Source: Amycolatopsis xylanica (GTDB lineage: Bacteria > Actinomycetota > Actinomycetes > Mycobacteriales > Pseudonocardiaceae). Taken from it: a stretch of DNA of 64,000 nucleotides. The position numbers and the translations under genes are program-made. Positions 1-8,832 of this stretch are shown piece after piece; position 1 is the first letter of the stretch, and the number at the start of each line of letters is the position of its first letter. The notes below the pieces were generated by a model that had not been told where the DNA came from, searched no databases, and was given only the letters and a program-made list of their open reading frames with translations. The stretch is from assembly GCF_900107045.1 (NCBI RefSeq), contig NZ_FNON01000002.1:992001-1056000 (forward strand), written 5' to 3'.

Positions 1-201
1 GGCTCGGTCGAGCTCGGGACCGCGATGGGCGACCTGGAGGTCGGCATCGCCGAGGGCACCGCCGCCTGGCTCGAGGTGAACACCGGCTTCGGGCAGGTGC
101 ACAACCTGCTCGAGAGCACCACCAGTCCTGACGAGGCCGACGAGACCGTCAAGGTGCACGCGCGCACCTCGTTCGGCGGCATCACCATCCGACGTTCCTG
201 A
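1..201 (+). CDS. C-terminal fragment of a DUF4097-like beta-strand repeat protein
   Basis: The reading frame is open from the first base and stops at 199-201, so only the last 66 residues are visible. They have the alternating Gly/hydrophobic pattern of DUF4097 adhesin-like beta-helix proteins, with phrases such as GTAMGDLEVG and TSFGGITIRRS at the end. The stop lies 12 bases before the start of the ABC transporter ATPase, so it is probably cotranscribed with the exporter. DUF4097 proteins are often found next to actinobacterial DrrAB-type exporters, but their function is not established. The family call rests on a short fragment. Confidence 0.6.
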   Translation, partial: GSVELGTAMGDLEVGIAEGTAAWLEVNTGFGQVHNLLESTTSPDEADETVKVHARTSFGGITIRRS

Positions 202-213
202 GGGGAAAGAACC

Positions 214-1164
214 ATGACCATCGACCAAGCGATCGCCGTGACCGGCCTGCGCAAGTCGTACGGCGAGCACGTCGTACTCGACGGCATCGACCTGAATGTC
301 CAGCGTGGCACGGTCTTCTCGCTGCTCGGCGCGAACGGCGCCGGCAAGACCACCACCGTCAAGATCCTGTCCACCCTGATCAACGCCAGCGGGGGCACCA
401 TCCGCGTCGCGGGCCACGACGTCGCGACCGAACCGGACGCGGTGCGTGCCGCGATCGGGGTCACCGGCCAGTTCTCGGCGGTCGACAACCTGCTCAACGG
501 CAGGGAGAACCTGATGATGATGGCGGATCTGAACCACCTCAGCCGCGCCGACGGCCGCCGGCGCACCGCCCAGCTGCTCGAGCAGTTCGACCTGGTCGAG
601 GCGGCAGGGAAGCCGGCTTCGACGTACTCCGGTGGCATGCGGCGGCGGCTCGACCTGGCGATGACGCTGGTCGGCAGCCCTCGGGTGATCTTCCTCGACG
701 AGCCGACCACCGGGCTGGACCCGCGCAGCCGCCGGGAAATGTGGCAGATCGTCCGTGAGCTGGTCGCGGGCGGCGTCACGATTTTCCTGACCACGCAGTA
801 CCTGGACGAAGCCGACGAGCTGGCCGACCGGATCGCGGTGCTCGACCACGGCAAGGTGGTCGCCGAGGGCACCCCGGAGGAGCTGAAGCGCCAAATCCCG
901 GGCGGCCATGTCCGGCTGCGGTTCGCGGACCCGCGTGGCCTCGATTCGGCCAAGCGGCTCCTGGGGCAGGCGACCGACGACACCGACGCACTCGCGCTGC
1001 GGGTGCCCAGCGACGGCAGCCTGCGCTCGCTGAAAACCCTGATCGACCAGCTCGACGACCAGGCCATCGAGGTCGACGAGCTGTCCGTGCACACCCCCGA
1101 TCTCGACGACGTCTTCCTCGCCTTCACGGGCGACCCCGCCAAGGAGAAGGTGACCACCCGATGA
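214..1164 (+). CDS. ABC transporter ATP-binding protein, DrrA-type
   Basis: This is the ATPase of a two-component exporter of the daunorubicin-resistance (DrrA) type, 316 residues. The Walker A motif GANGAGKTT lies near residue 39, the signature YSGGMRRRLDLAM near 136, and Walker B VIFLDEPTTGLDP near 160. A DrrA-like C-terminal extension ends in DLDDVFLAFTG. A GGGGAAAG ribosome site precedes the ATG. The stop overlaps the permease start by 4 bases (ATGA), which indicates translational coupling. Substrate cannot be told from sequence. The P450 immediately downstream suggests export of a modified lipid or small molecule, which is inference. Confidence 0.93.
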   Translation: MTIDQAIAVTGLRKSYGEHVVLDGIDLNVQRGTVFSLLGANGAGKTTTVKILSTLINASGGTIRVAGHDVATEPDAVRAAIGVTGQFSAVDNLLNGRENLMMMADLNHLSRADGRRRTAQLLEQFDLVEAAGKPASTYSGGMRRRLDLAMTLVGSPRVIFLDEPTTGLDPRSRREMWQIVRELVAGGVTIFLTTQYLDEADELADRIAVLDHGKVVAEGTPEELKRQIPGGHVRLRFADPRGLDSAKRLLGQATDDTDALALRVPSDGSLRSLKTLIDQLDDQAIEVDELSVHTPDLDDVFLAFTGDPAKEKVTTR

Positions 1165-1979
1165 GTACCCCGGCTCTCGCCGCACCGGCGAACCTCAAGT
1201 TCCACCCGCTGCGCGACTCGGCGACCATGTTGCGCCGCAACCTCAAGCGCATGCTGCGCTATCCGTCGATGACCGTGCAGCTCGTCGGGATGCCGATCAT
1301 CTTCCTGCTGCTGTTCGTCTACGTGTTCGGCGGCACCATGGGCGCCGGGCTCGGCGGGGTGGGCGGCGGCCGCGCCGACTACGTCAACTACCTGGCGCCG
1401 GGCATCATCCTGATGACGGTGACGGCCACGGTCCAGGGCACGACGATCTCGGTCTGCATGGACATGACCGAAGGCATCATCGCCCGGTTCCGCACCATGC
1501 ACATCGCCCGCGTCTCCGTGCTGACCGGGCACGTGATCGGCAGCGTCATCCAGGCGATGATCAGCCTGGCGCTGGTGATCGGCGTGGCGCTGCTGGTCGG
1601 CTTCCGGCCCGAGGCCGGTGTCGGCGCCTGGTTCGCCACGGCCGGTTTCCTGGTGGTGGTGTCGTTCGCGCTCGTCTGGCTGGCCGTCGCGCTCGGCCAG
1701 GTGAGCAAGACCGTCGAATCCGCGAGCAACGTGCTCATGCCGTTGATGCTGCTGCCGTTCATCGGCAGCGGGTTCGTCCCGACCGACTCGATGCCCGCCG
1801 GACTGCGCTGGTTCGCCGAGTACCAGCCGTTCACGCCGATCATCGAAACCCTGCGCGGCCTCCTGATGGACAAGCCGCTCGGCAACAACGCGTGGATCGC
1901 GCTCGGCTGGTGCGCGCTCATCGCGCTCGGCGGCTACCTCTGGTCCAAGCGCCTGTTCAACCGCGAATACGCCGGCTGA
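1161..1979 (+). CDS. ABC transporter permease, DrrB-type (ABC-2)
   Basis: This 272-residue integral membrane protein pairs with the ATPase upstream. About six hydrophobic segments are visible, starting with the one around residues 34-55 (VGMPIIFLLLFVYVFGG). The typical ABC-2 permease stretch LMPLMLLPFIGSGFVPTDSMP lies near residue 193, and the tail ends in a basic SKRLFNREYAG. The start overlaps the ATPase stop in ATGA. Together they would form a DrrA2B2 exporter in the plasma membrane. Confidence 0.92.
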   Translation: MSTPALAAPANLKFHPLRDSATMLRRNLKRMLRYPSMTVQLVGMPIIFLLLFVYVFGGTMGAGLGGVGGGRADYVNYLAPGIILMTVTATVQGTTISVCMDMTEGIIARFRTMHIARVSVLTGHVIGSVIQAMISLALVIGVALLVGFRPEAGVGAWFATAGFLVVVSFALVWLAVALGQVSKTVESASNVLMPLMLLPFIGSGFVPTDSMPAGLRWFAEYQPFTPIIETLRGLLMDKPLGNNAWIALGWCALIALGGYLWSKRLFNREYAG

Positions 1980-2010
1980 CCCGCTTTCCCCACCACACAA
2001 GGAGTTCACG

Positions 2011-3213
2011 ATGTCGATTCCGCAGGGCCTCCCGATGGAGCGCGACGCGGGTCCGTTCGCGCCGCCCACCGAGATCACCCGACTGCGCGAAACCCGCCCG
2101 GTCAGCCCGATGCACTTCCCCGACGGTCACGAAGGCTGGCTCGTCACCGGCTACGAAGCGGCCCGCCAGTTGCTGGCGGACACCCGATTCAGCTCACGCC
2201 AGGATCTCGGCATCATCCACGTGCCGTTCGAGACGCCGGGCATGCCCGCCCCGACCGAGCCGTCCCCGACGATGCCGGGTGTGTTCGTCGCGATGGACCC
2301 GCCGGATCACACCCGGTTGCGGCGCAAGCTCACCGGCACGTTCACCGTCAAGCGTATGAAGATGCTGGAAGAGCACATCATCGAGATCGTCGAGCGGCAG
2401 CTGGACGAGATGGCGAAGCTGCCCCAGCCGGTCGACCTGGTCACGGCGTTCGCGCTGCCGGTGCCTTCGCTGGTGATCTGCGAGATGCTCGGTGTTCCTT
2501 ACGAGGACCGGGACAGCTTCCAGGCGAACTCGGCCAAGTTCCTTGCCAGGGATCAGGAACTGAGCGAGAAGATGGCCGCGTTGACCGCACTGACCACGTA
2601 TCTCGGCGAACTGGTCATGAGCAAGCGCGCCAACCCCGGCGAGGACATCCTGTCCGACCTGGCGAGCCAAGAGGACCTCGGCGTCGAGGAACTGGTCGGC
2701 ATCGCGTTCCTGCTTTTGCTCGCCGGGCACGAAACCACCGCGAACATGTTGGCGCTGGGCACGTTCGCACTGCTCGAGAACCCCGAGCAGCAGGCCGAAC
2801 TACGGGCGGACCCGGAACTGCTGCCCAACGCGGTCGAGGAACTCCTGCGCTACCTGTCCATCGCCGACATCTTTTACCGCTACGCCACGGAAGACATCGA
2901 ACTCGGGGGAGAGACGATCGGCGAGGGGTCGACCGTGGTCATCTCGCTGCTCGCCGCCAACCGCGACCCGAAGCGGTTCGAAAACCCCGACACGCTGGAC
3001 ATCCACCGCAAGGCGCGTGGTCACCTGTCCTTCGGCCACGGCATCCACCAATGCCTCGGCCAGCAGCTGGCCCGGATCGAGATGCGTGCCGGTTTCGAAG
3101 GACTGCTGCGCCGCTTCCCGGCCCTCAAGCTGGCGATTCCCGCCGAGGACGTGAAGCTCAAGACCGATATGAACATCTACGGCGTGCACGAGCTGCCGGT
3201 CACCTGGGGCTGA
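2011..3213 (+). CDS. cytochrome P450
   Basis: This is a 400-residue soluble bacterial P450 monooxygenase. The I-helix oxygen-binding motif AGHETT is near residue 239, the ExxR motif appears as EELLRYL near 278, and the heme ligand loop FGHGIHQCLGQ with its Cys is near 342-352. The length is normal for CYP105/CYP107-like bacterial enzymes. A Shine-Dalgarno AAGGAG lies 7 bases before the ATG. It starts 31 bases after the exporter permease and probably belongs to the same transcript. No ferredoxin or reductase gene is adjacent, so electrons must come from elsewhere. The substrate is unknown. Confidence 0.95.
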   Translation: MSIPQGLPMERDAGPFAPPTEITRLRETRPVSPMHFPDGHEGWLVTGYEAARQLLADTRFSSRQDLGIIHVPFETPGMPAPTEPSPTMPGVFVAMDPPDHTRLRRKLTGTFTVKRMKMLEEHIIEIVERQLDEMAKLPQPVDLVTAFALPVPSLVICEMLGVPYEDRDSFQANSAKFLARDQELSEKMAALTALTTYLGELVMSKRANPGEDILSDLASQEDLGVEELVGIAFLLLLAGHETTANMLALGTFALLENPEQQAELRADPELLPNAVEELLRYLSIADIFYRYATEDIELGGETIGEGSTVVISLLAANRDPKRFENPDTLDIHRKARGHLSFGHGIHQCLGQQLARIEMRAGFEGLLRRFPALKLAIPAEDVKLKTDMNIYGVHELPVTWG

Positions 3214-3268
3214 CCGTTCGGGGGTTTTCCCCGTGTTCCGCGGCTGCCGTTCTCGGCACAGTTCAAGT

Positions 3269-4348
3269 ATGCGAAAGCTTTCAGCCGTAGTCATCGCGCT
3301 TTGCCTGCTTGGTTCCATGCCCGCCGTATCGGCCGCCGAGGCCGATACGGCGGGCTTGTCGCTGCCCGCGCCCACCGGACGGGACGCGGTCGGACGCAGC
3401 ACGCTCGCGCTCACCGACCGAAACCGGACCGACCCATGGGTGCCCGAGGCCGGGCCGAGACAGCTGATGGTCACGCTGTTCTACCCGGCGGTGCGCGGAA
3501 CGGGCAGCCGAGCGTCCTATGTGGACGCCGATGAGGCGGCCGCGCTCGCGGCCCGCTTCCACACCGACCCTCCGGTGTTCACCGCCGAAAAGCTGGCAGG
3601 CACTCGTACCTGGTCTCGGGTCGGCGCGAACCCGTTGCCGGGCAAGCGTCCGCTCGTCCTGCTTTCACCTGGCTTCACCGTTCCCCGCCACACCCTCACC
3701 GCGCTGGCCGAGGATCTGGCCTCGCGTGGTTACGTCGCCGCGGCCGTCGACCACGCTTTCGAGTCCAGCGCGGCGAAATTCCCCGGCGGGGTGCTGCCGT
3801 GTGCGGCCTGCGGGTTACCCGAGAAGATCGGCCGTGCGGCGATCGCGCTCAGCCGAGGTAAAGATCTTTCCTTTGTCCTCGACGAACTCCGCGACAATCC
3901 GATGATCGACGAGCGCCAGGTCGCCGTGGTGGGACATTCCCTCGGTGGTGCGGCCGCGGCCACCGCGATGCGCGCCGATCGCCGCGTCGGCGCCGGGGTC
4001 AACCTCGACGGCCCGATGGAGCCGGTCGCACCGCTCGACCGGCCGTTCCTGCTGGTCGGCAGTCCCGAGATCCACGACCCGGCCGCCACCAAGGACCCGT
4101 CGTGGGACGCGGTGTGGCCGCTGATGACCGGCTGGAAACGGCGGCTGACCGTGGCGGGCGCCGATCATTACGCCTTCACCGACCTGGACCTGCTCGTCCA
4201 GCAGGCAGGTTTCGAGGAGCCGTTCCCGCTCGACCCGGCACTCGGCATCCGGCTCACCCGCGCGCACGTCGCCGCGTTCCTCGACCGGCAGCTGTGTGGT
4301 GGGGCTAGCCCCACCATGGGCCTGGGTGCTGCGGACATCGTGGGGTGA
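3269..4348 (+). CDS. secreted alpha/beta hydrolase, PAF-acetylhydrolase-like
   Basis: I chose the ATG at 3269 because it opens directly into a signal peptide (MRKLSAVVIALCLLGSMPAVSA). An upstream in-frame start at 3233 would put charged residues in front of it. The mature protein has the nucleophile elbow GHSLGG with Ser224, and the Asp/His region near ADHYAF in the last quarter. The layout (N-terminal LTDRNRTDPW and LMVTLFYPA, then LVLLSPG) resembles the platelet-activating-factor acetylhydrolase / extracellular lipase family. A GGGGGTTTTCCCC palindrome lies about 40 bases upstream. Substrate is unknown. Confidence 0.85.
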   Translation: MRKLSAVVIALCLLGSMPAVSAAEADTAGLSLPAPTGRDAVGRSTLALTDRNRTDPWVPEAGPRQLMVTLFYPAVRGTGSRASYVDADEAAALAARFHTDPPVFTAEKLAGTRTWSRVGANPLPGKRPLVLLSPGFTVPRHTLTALAEDLASRGYVAAAVDHAFESSAAKFPGGVLPCAACGLPEKIGRAAIALSRGKDLSFVLDELRDNPMIDERQVAVVGHSLGGAAAATAMRADRRVGAGVNLDGPMEPVAPLDRPFLLVGSPEIHDPAATKDPSWDAVWPLMTGWKRRLTVAGADHYAFTDLDLLVQQAGFEEPFPLDPALGIRLTRAHVAAFLDRQLCGGASPTMGLGAADIVG

Positions 4349-4420
4349 GTGCCGGAATCCCTAGCCTGGTGATCACCGGAAGCCGACGGGCGGGTTCCGA
4401 GCTCGCAGGGAGGGATTCCT

Positions 4421-5521
4421 TTGCTACCAAGGACTTGGGGACGAGTCGCGGTCGGGGCCGCCGTGGTGGGCACGGTGCTGGCAGGCACAGTGCCCGCGAT
4501 GGCGGCCGTGTCGGTGCGGCACGAGGTCGGGCAGGCGCTGGACCAGCTCGTAGGGACGGGAGTGCCCGGCGCACAGGCCGTGGTCACGGAGCGCGGACGC
4601 AGCTGGGAGGCCGTGAGCGGGGTCGGTGACCGGCGCTCCGGGAAGGCGTTTCCGCACCGGTCGCACGTCCGGATCGGCAGTAACACCAAGACCTTCGTCG
4701 CGACGGTGATCCTGCAGCTGGTCGCCGAAGGCAAGGTGAAACTGGACGATCCGATCGACCGCTACCTGCCGGGTGTGGTGCGTGGCAACGGAAACGACGG
4801 CACGCGCATCACGGTCCGCCAGTTGTTGCAGCACACCAGCGGACTGCCGGACTATCTCGTGAAGCTCGACACGGACGGCACGCAGCACTTCGAGCCCGCC
4901 GAGCTCGTGCGGACCGCGTTGACGATGCGATCCCACTTCGAGCCTGGCACGAAATGGGAGTACTCCAACACGAACTACATCCTCGCGGGGATGCTGATCG
5001 AAAAGGTGACCGGGCGATCGACGGCCACGGAGATCACCAACCGGATCATCAAGCCGCTCGGCTTGACCGACACCTACTACCCGGCGCCTTACGAGACCGG
5101 CATCCGCGGTCCGCATCCCCGCGGCTACGACCAGGCCGACGGCAAGTGGGTGGACGTCACCGATCAGGATCCGTCCTGGGGTGGCGCCGCCGGCGCGATG
5201 GTGTCGACCGGGCAGGACGTGAACCGGTTCTTCACCGCGCTCTTGGGCGGACGGCTGCTGCCGCCGGCGCAGCTGGCCGAGATGAAACGCACCGTCCCGG
5301 CGGATGTCTTTCCCGGCGCGGAGTACGGGCTCGGGTTGATCCGGATCCCGGTTTCGTGCGGCAAGGAGCTGTGGGGCCACGGCGGCTCCATCCCCGGGTT
5401 CCGCACCCGAGGCGGCGTCGCCGCGGACGGGCGTTCGGTGAACGTGACCGTCAACCAGGTCACCGCGACCGGTTCCGCCGACGTGATGAAGGTCGTCGAC
5501 ACGGCCGTCTGTTCGAACTGA
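4421..5521 (+). CDS. secreted serine hydrolase, beta-lactamase / D-Ala-D-Ala carboxypeptidase fold
   Basis: This 366-residue protein uses a TTG start after a strong GGGAGGGA ribosome site and opens with a signal peptide (VAVGAAVVGTVLAGTVPAMAA). It has all three motifs of the serine beta-lactamase/DD-peptidase superfamily: SxxK as S87-N-T-K90, YxN as Y181-S-N183, and HGG at 320-322 in place of KTG. That set matches class C-like EstB/R61-type carboxypeptidases and esterases. It would act outside the membrane on peptidoglycan peptides or esters. It lies 23 bases before another secreted hydrolase on the same strand. Confidence 0.9.
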   Translation: MLPRTWGRVAVGAAVVGTVLAGTVPAMAAVSVRHEVGQALDQLVGTGVPGAQAVVTERGRSWEAVSGVGDRRSGKAFPHRSHVRIGSNTKTFVATVILQLVAEGKVKLDDPIDRYLPGVVRGNGNDGTRITVRQLLQHTSGLPDYLVKLDTDGTQHFEPAELVRTALTMRSHFEPGTKWEYSNTNYILAGMLIEKVTGRSTATEITNRIIKPLGLTDTYYPAPYETGIRGPHPRGYDQADGKWVDVTDQDPSWGGAAGAMVSTGQDVNRFFTALLGGRLLPPAQLAEMKRTVPADVFPGAEYGLGLIRIPVSCGKELWGHGGSIPGFRTRGGVAADGRSVNVTVNQVTATGSADVMKVVDTAVCSN

Positions 5522-5544
5522 CTTCTACTGTGAGGAAAGAGAAA

Positions 5545-7053
5545 ATGCAACGTATGCGTGCGCTGGTCGCCACCACGGCGGCCGCGGCGAGCCTGCTGGC
5601 CGGATCCGGTATCGCACTCGCCGACCAGGAAACCACCCAGCACGGCGGCCTCGACCGCTTCTACCAGCAGAAGCTGGACTGGAAAGCCTGTAACCACAAG
5701 GAGTTGGACGCGGCGGGCGCCGAATGCGCCGACGTCAAGGTGCCGTTGAACTACGCCCAGCCGCGTGGCCGGACGATCACGGTCGCCATCTCCCGGCTGA
5801 AGGCCTCGGACAAGCAGAACCGGCGCGGCATCATGCTGTCCAATCCCGGCGGGCCCGGCGGCGCGGGCCTCGATCTGATGCTCGTCGTCCGGGAATCCAT
5901 GACGCCGGAGGTGAAGTCCCGCTACGACCTCATCGGGATGGACCCCCGCGGCATCGGCCGCTCCACCCCGGTCGACTGCGGCTGGCCGGTCGGCTCCATG
6001 CTGCGCTCGGCGGGCGTCGACCGGACCGCGTTCGACGCGAACGCCCGGCTGGAGAAGGACTTGGTCACGCGGTGCATGGTCAAGGAAGGCCCGGACGTAC
6101 GCCACTTCACCACCCGCAACACCGCGCGGGACATGGACGTGATCCGCGGCGCGCTCGGCGAGCAGAAGATCAACTACTTCGGCTGGTCGTACGGGACCTA
6201 CCTCGGCGCGGTGTACACGCAGATGTTCCCGCAGCGCAGCGACCGGTTCGTGCTGGACAGCGCGGTCGACGCGAAGAAGTTCGGCGTGCCGATGATGCAG
6301 GACATGGGCAAGCCCAACGAGGCCGCGCTCGACGAGTGGGCGAACTGGACCGCGGCGCGCGACGGCGAGTACCACCTGGGCAAGACCGCCAAGCAGGTAC
6401 GTTCCGTGGTGGAAGGCCTGATCAAGCAGTCGGCGCGCCAGCCGATCCGCGTCGGTGACTACCGGCTCGATCAGCACGTGCTGCCGATGATGCTGTTCGG
6501 CCCGCTCGCCGACCCTCGGAAGAACGCCGACCTCGCGGAAACCGTCCGGCTGCTCACCGACGCCGCCGAGGGCAAGCCGGTGCAGCCGAGTGAAGAGCTG
6601 GAGCGCGACCTGCGTTTCGTGTACAAGCCCACGGCGGAGGCACAGGGCTCGGGGCAGGCGGCCATCATGTGCGGCGACACCCACTCGCCGCGTGACCCGG
6701 AGTGGTACTGGCGCAACATCCAGCGCGACCGCGCGGCGGAGCCGGTCTTCGGCGCCTTCGCCAACAACCTCACCGCGTGCGCCTTCTGGCCCGAGCCGGT
6801 CGAAGAGCCGACCCAGGTGCACAACTCGGTGCCTTCGCTGATCGTGCAGGCCACCGGCGACACCCGCACGGCGTACCAAAGCGGCGTCGCGCTGCACAAG
6901 TCGATGACCGGGTCGAAGCTGGTGACCCTGCAGGACGTCCGGATCCACGCCGTGTTCGGCAACTACCCGAACAAGTGCGCGGAGAACACGATCAACACGT
7001 ACTTCCGCGACGGCACGCTCCCGAAGACGGACATCACCTGCCGCGAAGACTGA
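5545..7053 (+). CDS. secreted alpha/beta hydrolase, tripeptidyl aminopeptidase-like
   Basis: The start is the ATG at 5545, preceded by GAGGAAAGAG. Longer in-frame readings run through the previous gene and are not real. The 502-residue protein has a signal peptide (MRALVATTAAAASLLAGSGIALA), the oxyanion segment LSNPGGPGGAG, nucleophile elbow GWSYG with Ser215, Asp439 and His468 (triad), and a C-terminal TAP-like domain. It belongs to the Streptomyces tripeptidyl-aminopeptidase / SlpD-E family of exported peptidases. It probably shares a transcript with the preceding serine hydrolase. Its stop overlaps the convergent MarR gene by 20 bases. Confidence 0.92.
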   Translation: MQRMRALVATTAAAASLLAGSGIALADQETTQHGGLDRFYQQKLDWKACNHKELDAAGAECADVKVPLNYAQPRGRTITVAISRLKASDKQNRRGIMLSNPGGPGGAGLDLMLVVRESMTPEVKSRYDLIGMDPRGIGRSTPVDCGWPVGSMLRSAGVDRTAFDANARLEKDLVTRCMVKEGPDVRHFTTRNTARDMDVIRGALGEQKINYFGWSYGTYLGAVYTQMFPQRSDRFVLDSAVDAKKFGVPMMQDMGKPNEAALDEWANWTAARDGEYHLGKTAKQVRSVVEGLIKQSARQPIRVGDYRLDQHVLPMMLFGPLADPRKNADLAETVRLLTDAAEGKPVQPSEELERDLRFVYKPTAEAQGSGQAAIMCGDTHSPRDPEWYWRNIQRDRAAEPVFGAFANNLTACAFWPEPVEEPTQVHNSVPSLIVQATGDTRTAYQSGVALHKSMTGSKLVTLQDVRIHAVFGNYPNKCAENTINTYFRDGTLPKTDITCRED

Positions 7054-7501
7054 TTTCGCGATAGCGCCGGGTGAAATCGGTCAGCAGGCGGCCGAAGGTC
7101 TCTCTGTCCTCTGTGGACCATTCGGCCATCGTCTCGGCGAAGACGGCCTGCCGGAACGAATGCGTCTCGTCGACCAGGCCACGGCCCCGCTCGGTCAGCA
7201 CCAAGACCGCGCGGCGGCCGTCGGCCTGGTCGGCTTCCCGGCGCAGAAGGCCTTCCTCGACGGCGCGGGCGACCAGGCGGCTCGCCCGCGGCTGATCGAT
7301 CGACAACGCCGAAGCCAACGCGGTGACCGTGCCAGGGTCACCGCGTTCTTCGCATTCCTCGACGGCGTCGAGCACACCGAGCAGTGCGGGGTCGACAGCG
7401 GAGCCGGTGCGTTCGCGGGCGACCTTGGACAGCGTCCGGCGGGTCTGCGCTCGGCGGATGGCGATCATGGCGCGCTCGACGGCGACGACGGGGTCCGTCA
7501 T
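7034..7501 (-). CDS. MarR-family transcriptional regulator
   Basis: This winged-helix regulator of about 155 residues carries the MarR pattern of recognition helix SIDQPRASRLVARAVEEGLL followed by the wing DQADGRRAVLVLTERG. I prefer the ATG at 7501, because a GGAAGG box is then correctly spaced. A GTG at 7510 would leave no room for it. It is divergent from a second small winged-helix gene with 70 bases between them that hold three TACATGTA-like boxes, so it probably regulates itself and its neighbour. Its 3' end overlaps the upstream hydrolase on the opposite strand by 20 bases. Ligand is unknown. Confidence 0.88.
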   Translation of the reverse strand: MTDPVVAVERAMIAIRRAQTRRTLSKVARERTGSAVDPALLGVLDAVEECEERGDPGTVTALASALSIDQPRASRLVARAVEEGLLRREADQADGRRAVLVLTERGRGLVDETHSFRQAVFAETMAEWSTEDRETFGRLLTDFTRRYREISLRGR

Positions 7502-7520
7502 GATTGCCACCTTCCCGAGT

Positions 7521-7558
7521 TACATGTACTTTTACATGTAGTTGTCATTCTACATGCA
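7521..7558. promoter_or_regulatory. three TACATGTA-type boxes between divergent MarR genes
   Basis: Two perfect 8-base palindromes TACATGTA lie at 7521-7528 and 7533-7540, and a near copy TACATGCA at 7551-7558. The first two are 12 bases apart centre to centre and the third is 18 further on. They fill the gap between two divergently transcribed MarR-type regulators, which is the standard place for a MarR autoregulatory operator. Binding by either protein is inference. Confidence 0.6.
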
Positions 7559-7571
7559 CTAGGAGTGCACC

Positions 7572-7955
7572 GTGAAACCCATCGGCTACTGGTTCAGTCA
7601 CCTGCATCAACTCCTCGAATCCTCCTTCGCCGACGCGCTTGCCGAAGACGGCCTCACCCGCAGGCACTGGCAGGTGCTCAACACGATCGCGTCCGGCGCG
7701 CGCACCTCCGAGGCGGTCGACGAGGCGCTCGCACCCTTCGGCTCGTCGATGAAACCGATCGTCGACGACCTCATCGAGCGCGGCTGGGTCGCGGACGGAC
7801 AGCTCACCGAAGCCGGTCAAGCCGCGTTCGAGCGAGCCCGCGCGAAAATCCAGAAGCAGCGTGAGCTGGTCACCGAAGGCATCAGCGACGAGGACTACCG
7901 CACCACGCACGACGTCCTCGAACGCATGGCACGAAATCTGACTAAGACGCCTTGA
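7572..7955 (+). CDS. small MarR-type winged-helix regulator
   Basis: This 127-residue protein starts at GTG behind an AGGAG site. It reads like a compact MarR/PadR-type winged helix, with an N-terminal dimerisation helix (YWFSHLHQLLESSFADAL), a helix-turn-helix around residues 27-60 (TRRHWQVLNTIASGARTSEA) and the wing region ERGWVADGQLTEAG. It is divergent from a canonical MarR gene, and the two share the TACATGTA boxes. It is convergent with the alpha/beta hydrolase and overlaps its end by 14 bases. No structural gene is obviously in its transcript, so its targets may be elsewhere. Confidence 0.75.
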   Translation: MKPIGYWFSHLHQLLESSFADALAEDGLTRRHWQVLNTIASGARTSEAVDEALAPFGSSMKPIVDDLIERGWVADGQLTEAGQAAFERARAKIQKQRELVTEGISDEDYRTTHDVLERMARNLTKTP

Positions 7956-8703
7956 GCAGCCCCTGCGGCACCGAATCCAGTGCCCACTCGGCCAGTTTCG
8001 GCTCCACGGCGGCATAAAACTCGGGATCGAAGCCCATTCCCGTGTGACTGCTGTGGATTTCGACGCACTCGGCGCTCGGGTCCTGACACAACCGCCACGG
8101 TGCGATGCGGTCGCCGCGCGAGTAGAACGCGACCGCGGGCATACCCGGCGGCAACGGCTTGGCCAGCGATTTCATGTTGGTCTCGTAGCAACTGCCCGAC
8201 AGGCAGTCACCAGTCAGCAAACCCGGCAGGCCCAAAGTGGACAACCTCGCCAGGAACCGTGCGACGCGGACGACCTTCGGATGCGCGCCGAGTGGATCGA
8301 GGACCGGGCTGCCCAGCGTGACCAGCGCACGGACCAGGTCGGGACGTTCGATCGCGGCAAGGCGCGCGAGCCAGCCGCCGCGGCTTTGGCCGAGCAGGAT
8401 CACCGGGCGGCCGGTGGTCTCGGCGTGCGCCGCCAACCGGCGGATGATGCGGTCAACGAGCTTGCTGGTGCAGCCGATGTTGACGCCGATGCGTGCGCCC
8501 GCCGGGCGGTACCCGCGCGCGGCGAGCCAGGTGGCGGCCACCTGGAGACTGCGGTCGCCGAAGCCGAAACCCGGTACGAGCAGGACGCCCTGCCCTTGTC
8601 CTCGCGTCGGATCCTCGGCTCGCCACACCGGGTGACGCAGGAGCCGGGGGACGCTCATCAGCGCGTCTACAACGCTCTCACCTGCCAAAACATCGCTAGC
8701 CAT
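7942..8703 (-). CDS. alpha/beta hydrolase (cytosolic)
   Basis: This 253-residue alpha/beta hydrolase has its nucleophile elbow GQSRGG at Ser107, the oxyanion region LLVPGFGFGD near 41, and a likely acid/base pair in YSRGDRIAP and HTGMGFD. I chose the second ATG at 8703 because the AAGGAGGAG ribosome site is then 8 bases upstream. A longer in-frame reading to 8826 would place the start inside the operator-like palindrome. There is no signal peptide. It is divergent from a DODA-type dioxygenase and probably shares its control region. An esterase or lipase role is likely, with substrate unknown. Confidence 0.82.
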   Translation of the reverse strand: MASDVLAGESVVDALMSVPRLLRHPVWRAEDPTRGQGQGVLLVPGFGFGDRSLQVAATWLAARGYRPAGARIGVNIGCTSKLVDRIIRRLAAHAETTGRPVILLGQSRGGWLARLAAIERPDLVRALVTLGSPVLDPLGAHPKVVRVARFLARLSTLGLPGLLTGDCLSGSCYETNMKSLAKPLPPGMPAVAFYSRGDRIAPWRLCQDPSAECVEIHSSHTGMGFDPEFYAAVEPKLAEWALDSVPQGLLKAS

Positions 8704-8812
8704 CCCCATCTCCTCCTTCGCCGCTGAAGCAGAAGTTCCCCGGAAACCGCCGCTCACACGCGGGACGTCCGAACGAGGGAATATCGCAGACAGCGCTTGC
8801 GTCTCACTATAT

Positions 8813-8832
8813 AGTTGAAAGTTCAAACAACT
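8813..8832. promoter_or_regulatory. operator-like palindrome before the DODA-type dioxygenase
   Basis: The 20-base sequence has outer arms AGTTG and CAACT and an internal TTGAA-AG-TTCAA inverted repeat. It sits 10 bases before the start codon of the dioxygenase, directly ahead of the GGAGG ribosome site, in the divergent gap with the alpha/beta hydrolase. Palindromes of this AT-rich TTGAA/TTCAA form are typical of MarR-type or HxlR-type repressor sites. Which repressor binds is unknown. Confidence 0.5.

Noticed and set aside
4954..5544. Upstream extension of the tripeptidyl-aminopeptidase-like gene
   Set aside because: It overlaps the serine hydrolase in another frame; the signal peptide and ribosome site fix the start at 5545.
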